DNA of 64,000 bases from contig JAIXMQ010000001.1 of NCBI GenBank assembly GCA_025716855.1, positions 434,001 through 498,000 of the forward strand, written 5' to 3'. The notes below the pieces were generated by a model, which did no database searches, was not told where the DNA came from, and saw nothing but the letters and a program-made list of their open reading frames with translations. The DNA is from Pilaira anomala. Taxonomy: Eukaryota > Mucoromycota > Mucoromycetes > Mucorales > Mucoraceae. A program made the position numbers and the translations under genes. Of the stretch, positions 61,370-64,000 are shown piece after piece (the stretch's first letter is position 1; each line of letters begins with the position of its first letter).

Positions 61370-63060
61370 ATGGTCGATATTCCTCGGCCTCAAACTCTTC
61401 CTATAGAGCTGATACAAAATATTATGCGCTGTATTCCACGTCCAACAGTGTACCGGTGCATCTTTGTTTGTAATTATGGTCTGTATGAGCAATTAGGTCA
61501 TTCTATCGCGAACCGACAGTTGGAAATACTCAAATAAACTATTTGAACAGTTCGCTATATTACGAGCCAAAAATAAATCCTATTAAGAAGTATGGAATTT
61601 TTGTGAACAAATTGGTTATAAAAACCAAAGGAGAGTATATAATGAAGTGGAAGGTTCACTTTATTTCAGAAAAAGGTTGACAAAGCTTTTTCCAAAGTTA
61701 CAAATTATCGATTTATCCGCCTGTCTAAATTCGAAGGATTACTTATATACTGAATTAACATGTGAAGGTCGAGTATCAAGCTTAAAGATAATTAAACAAA
61801 TAATCGCCTCCAAGTATCTCGATGGACCCGTATTATCAGCAAGCAAGGGTCTTCCTAGTAGATTTGAGCCTGAAAATCACTTGGTTTACTGCAACTTATT
61901 TCACAAAAGCATTACCCATCTGGATATTTCAATTCATGAGATAAATCAATGGACGTGGTACCTCAAGTATTTCCGTAAACTATCTTATCTTTCAATTCAC
62001 GGCGACGTTGTCTTTAAATGTACCACCGGGATTGCGAAGAGAATCTTATATCAGTAATTCTTTATGACTGTCCTAAACTTGTTAGTTTCAAATTATTGAA
62101 CAGTTTTTCTTTTTGCGGTAGCAATGGTATTCAAACTTCTGAAAGCATTTATCTGTTGTACCATATGATTAGACTGAAAGAAAGTTCTGGGTTCCATAAA
62201 AGGATAATTGCTCCTATGATACCCCCACCATCATCATTCAATATCATAAAAATGGAATCTTACAACATTAATTTGAAAGAGTTGATTCTTGTACCTCCTT
62301 CTTTCGATACCTCAAAAATGGAATATATTATATCTTACATCCCAACATATCAACTTGACATTTTCGAACTTAAATTAACTCGTGATGACATACATGATTG
62401 GTTGAATAAAAATAACGTAAAATCTGCTGTAAGTTTTGCTCGCCATCTTAGCCTCGCCAGGAATGTATTATTTAGAACAAGTGATTTGCCAATACCTGTA
62501 CACATTGTCGAGAGAATTGGAAGAGATTCAGAATATGAAATTAATACAAAGATTTAATCACCAGAAACAGGAATAATCTTTCCTCCTATTTTTTAATGAA
62601 AGTGAATGATATTGTACTGACGGGAAAAACAAACAAACTGGATATAATCATGACTAAAGATGAAGCAGGTGAAATAATGCAATATGTTCTAGTTAACTTT
62701 TGGAATGTCGATCATTTACGTATTTACATACACAATTTGGAATATCCTGAAACCGTGAATTTATCATCAAATATGAAAAGGAAAATGGTCTTACTTCAGT
62801 TCATGGGAGGGGCTTCCCCTTCAAATATAATGAAATCATTCGTATCTATGGTGGAATTATGTCAGATCTCAATATACTGACACTCAAAAATTGTTTACTG
62901 ATAAATGGAAAGAAAACAAAGTGTCTTGGGAATAAGAAGCGAGCTGGTTTTTATTATGCTGATGGAAAACTTTATCGAAGTGTAAAGATACAAAACCATT
63001 ATAAATTAGATTTAACTACTTGTTACAAGTATCATCTATGTCGTTTAACTTTAATAATCA
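61370..63060 (+). pseudogene. Decayed F-box/LRR-type gene
   Basis: Starts with an F-box: MVDIPRPQTLPIELIQNIMR at 61370, then CIPRPTVYRCIFVCNYGLYE. The frame is lost near 61530, where the next frame continues FEQFAILRAKNKSY, then meets a TAA near 61585 and goes on EVWNFCEQIGYKNQRRVYN. LRR-like segments follow (LQIIDLSACLNS, LTHLDIS-like ITHLDISIHEINQWTW, KLSYLSIHGDVVF). Further frame changes occur near 62025 (to ENLISVILYDCPKLVSFKLL), at 62555-62600 and near 62875. At least four lesions separate colinear protein-like blocks without splice sites, so this is a pseudogene. F-box/LRR proteins are substrate receptors of SCF ubiquitin ligases and form large families in Mucorales. The decay is moderate, as long stretches remain readable. 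Confidence 0.7.
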
Positions 63061-63208
63061 AGATTTGGTATTGTTCAAGTTCAAAATTGTTGGCCAACAC
63101 AAAAAAGAAGTATTCTTTCACAAGTTCATGTATTGGGGTAATGACTATCTTCAAGTTTCCAATGATAAATACATACTTGAGGCCAAGCCGTCGAGTTCTT
63201 CCATTATA

Positions 63209-63209
<1 letters not shown>

Positions 63210-63248
<39 letters not shown>
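63210..63248. repeat. 39-nt poly(A) tract
   Basis: Uninterrupted A run about 150 bp beyond the last readable block of the F-box pseudogene. Similar tracts occur elsewhere in this window inside introns, so it need not be a retrocopy tail. Confidence 0.95.
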
Positions 63249-63250
<2 letters not shown>

Positions 63251-63397
63251 CAGTATCAAAACTTTATGTAAAATTGAATTTTCAATACATGGAGAACAGG
63301 CTTTAGATGAATAGATAGTGTGCTTTTAAAAATTAATAAACAAAAACAACATTTATTATCATTATTATGTATACAGTATTTTCTCTGAAGAAAAAAA

Positions 63398-64000
63398 TTA
63401 TGGAGTATCCTTGGGACAGATAACTTCCTTATATTGTTTAATGGTACCTTCAAATTTGGTAAGGATGCCACCTTCACAAACCCAAATTTCGTTACAGACA
63501 GTGTTAATAAATCTTTCATCGTGAGAAACAATAATGACACCACCCTTAAATTGTGCAAGAGCTTCTTGTAACGCATCCATAGACTCAATATCCAAATGGT
63601 TAGTAGGTTCATCAAGAACCAAAATATGAGGGTTTTGCATACTAAGACAAGCGAAAGCGACACGAGATTTTTGACCACCAGACAAAGTCTTCATAATTTG
63701 AAGACCAACCATACCAGTAATACCGAAAGAACCTAAATGGCGACGATATTCTTCTTCGGACTTACCAGGGAATTGATCTGCCATGAAACCAACAGCATTC
63801 TTTGTTAGATCAAGTTGGTCAATATGATGTTGTGTGAAATAAGCAATACGAAGACGACCATTTCTGTGAACAATACCAGAAGAAGGTTTATTTTCTTCTG
63901 TTAATAATTTCAACATAGTAGATTTACCAGCACCGTTAGGACCAACGACAGCAATACGTGAATCCATTCTTAAATCGATATTGACATGACGAATAATAGT
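63398..64000 (-). CDS. GCN20: ABCF ATPase, GCN20/ABCF3 type (3' part, cut by window edge)
   Basis: The last 200 codons of a soluble twin-ABC ATPase; in yeast GCN20 works with GCN1 on the ribosome to activate the kinase GCN2 during amino-acid starvation. The second ABC domain is nearly whole: Walker A GPNGAGKST, Q-loop in IAYFTQHHIDQLDL, signature LSGGQKSRVAFA, Walker B ILVLDEPTNHLDIES and H-loop VIIVSHDERFI. It ends with CEGGILTKFEGTIKQYKEVI, the C-terminal pattern of GCN20/ABCF3 rather than of ARB1 or eEF3. The 5' part lies beyond 64000. No intron is seen in the visible part. All catalytic residues are intact. Confidence 0.9.
   Translation of the reverse strand, partial: TIIRHVNIDLRMDSRIAVVGPNGAGKSTMLKLLTEENKPSSGIVHRNGRLRIAYFTQHHIDQLDLTKNAVGFMADQFPGKSEEEYRRHLGSFGITGMVGLQIMKTLSGGQKSRVAFACLSMQNPHILVLDEPTNHLDIESMDALQEALAQFKGGVIIVSHDERFINTVCNEIWVCEGGILTKFEGTIKQYKEVICPKDTP

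Noticed and set aside
1..64000. tRNA, 5S rRNA, U6 snRNA and CRISPR arrays
   Set aside because: I looked for T-loop (GGTTCRANNCC) patterns, 5S and U6 cores and regularly spaced repeats and saw none; a covariance-model search would be decisive.

Overview
The window looks like nuclear DNA of a filamentous fungus, most probably an early-diverging, Mucorales-type fungus (inference). It is AT-rich and full of poly(A)/poly(T) runs. Genes carry short GT-AG introns and lie on both strands. Diagnostic genes include a chitin synthase fused to a myosin-like domain, COP9 signalosome subunit 4, a NAT/NCS2 nucleobase permease, an OPT transporter, Cns1/TTC4, COX16, eIF5, TRM44 and GCN20. I rebuilt gene models by hand from splice sites, checking that reading phase is kept across each exon join. 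No expression data or searches were available.

Layout, left to right: OPT-family transporter (1133-3289, +); possible frameshifted small gene (4698-4966, -); saccharopine-dehydrogenase-like oxidoreductase (5607-7149, -); gene-poor stretch with one tiny secreted protein (9471-9680, +) and a near-perfect 91-bp foldback (10491-10581); oligopeptidase B (11444-14114, -, 5' end unresolved); small coiled-coil membrane protein (14706-15321, +); Cns1/TTC4 co-chaperone (15333-16521, -); stand-alone gag-like gene (17750-18973, +); IFRD-family protein (19285-20837, +); nucleobase permease (21013-23090, -); about 3 kb without an intact gene; TRM44 tRNA methyltransferase (26242-28265, +); mucin-like single-pass surface protein (28339-29702, +); PPxY membrane protein (29844-31145, -); large Sel1-repeat protein (31443-36035, -); eIF5 (38540-39861, +).

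The right part holds a Q/H-rich low-complexity protein (43439-45697, +), the myosin-motor chitin synthase (47336-53193, +), CSN4 (53716-55204, -), COX16 (55734-56186, -), a putative O-fucosyltransferase-like type II membrane protein (56768-58401, +), a possible two-exon small gene (58531-58926, -), an eIF3k-like relic (59948-60148, +), a decayed F-box gene (61370-63060, +) ending near a 39-nt poly(A), and the 3' part of a GCN20-type ABCF ATPase cut by the window edge (63398-64000, -).

The genes are mostly unlinked housekeeping functions: translation and tRNA modification (eIF5, TRM44, GCN20), chaperone and proteolysis control (Cns1, CSN4, oligopeptidase B), transport (OPT, NAT) and the cell surface (chitin synthase, mucin-like protein, putative fucosyltransferase). 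I see no biosynthetic cluster or defence island. The most unusual items are the gag-only gene with a young internal minisatellite, the chitin synthase motor with an intact P-loop but a non-canonical switch I, the 91-bp foldback, a dispersed GGACC-CAGC inverted-repeat motif, and two or three eroding genes.
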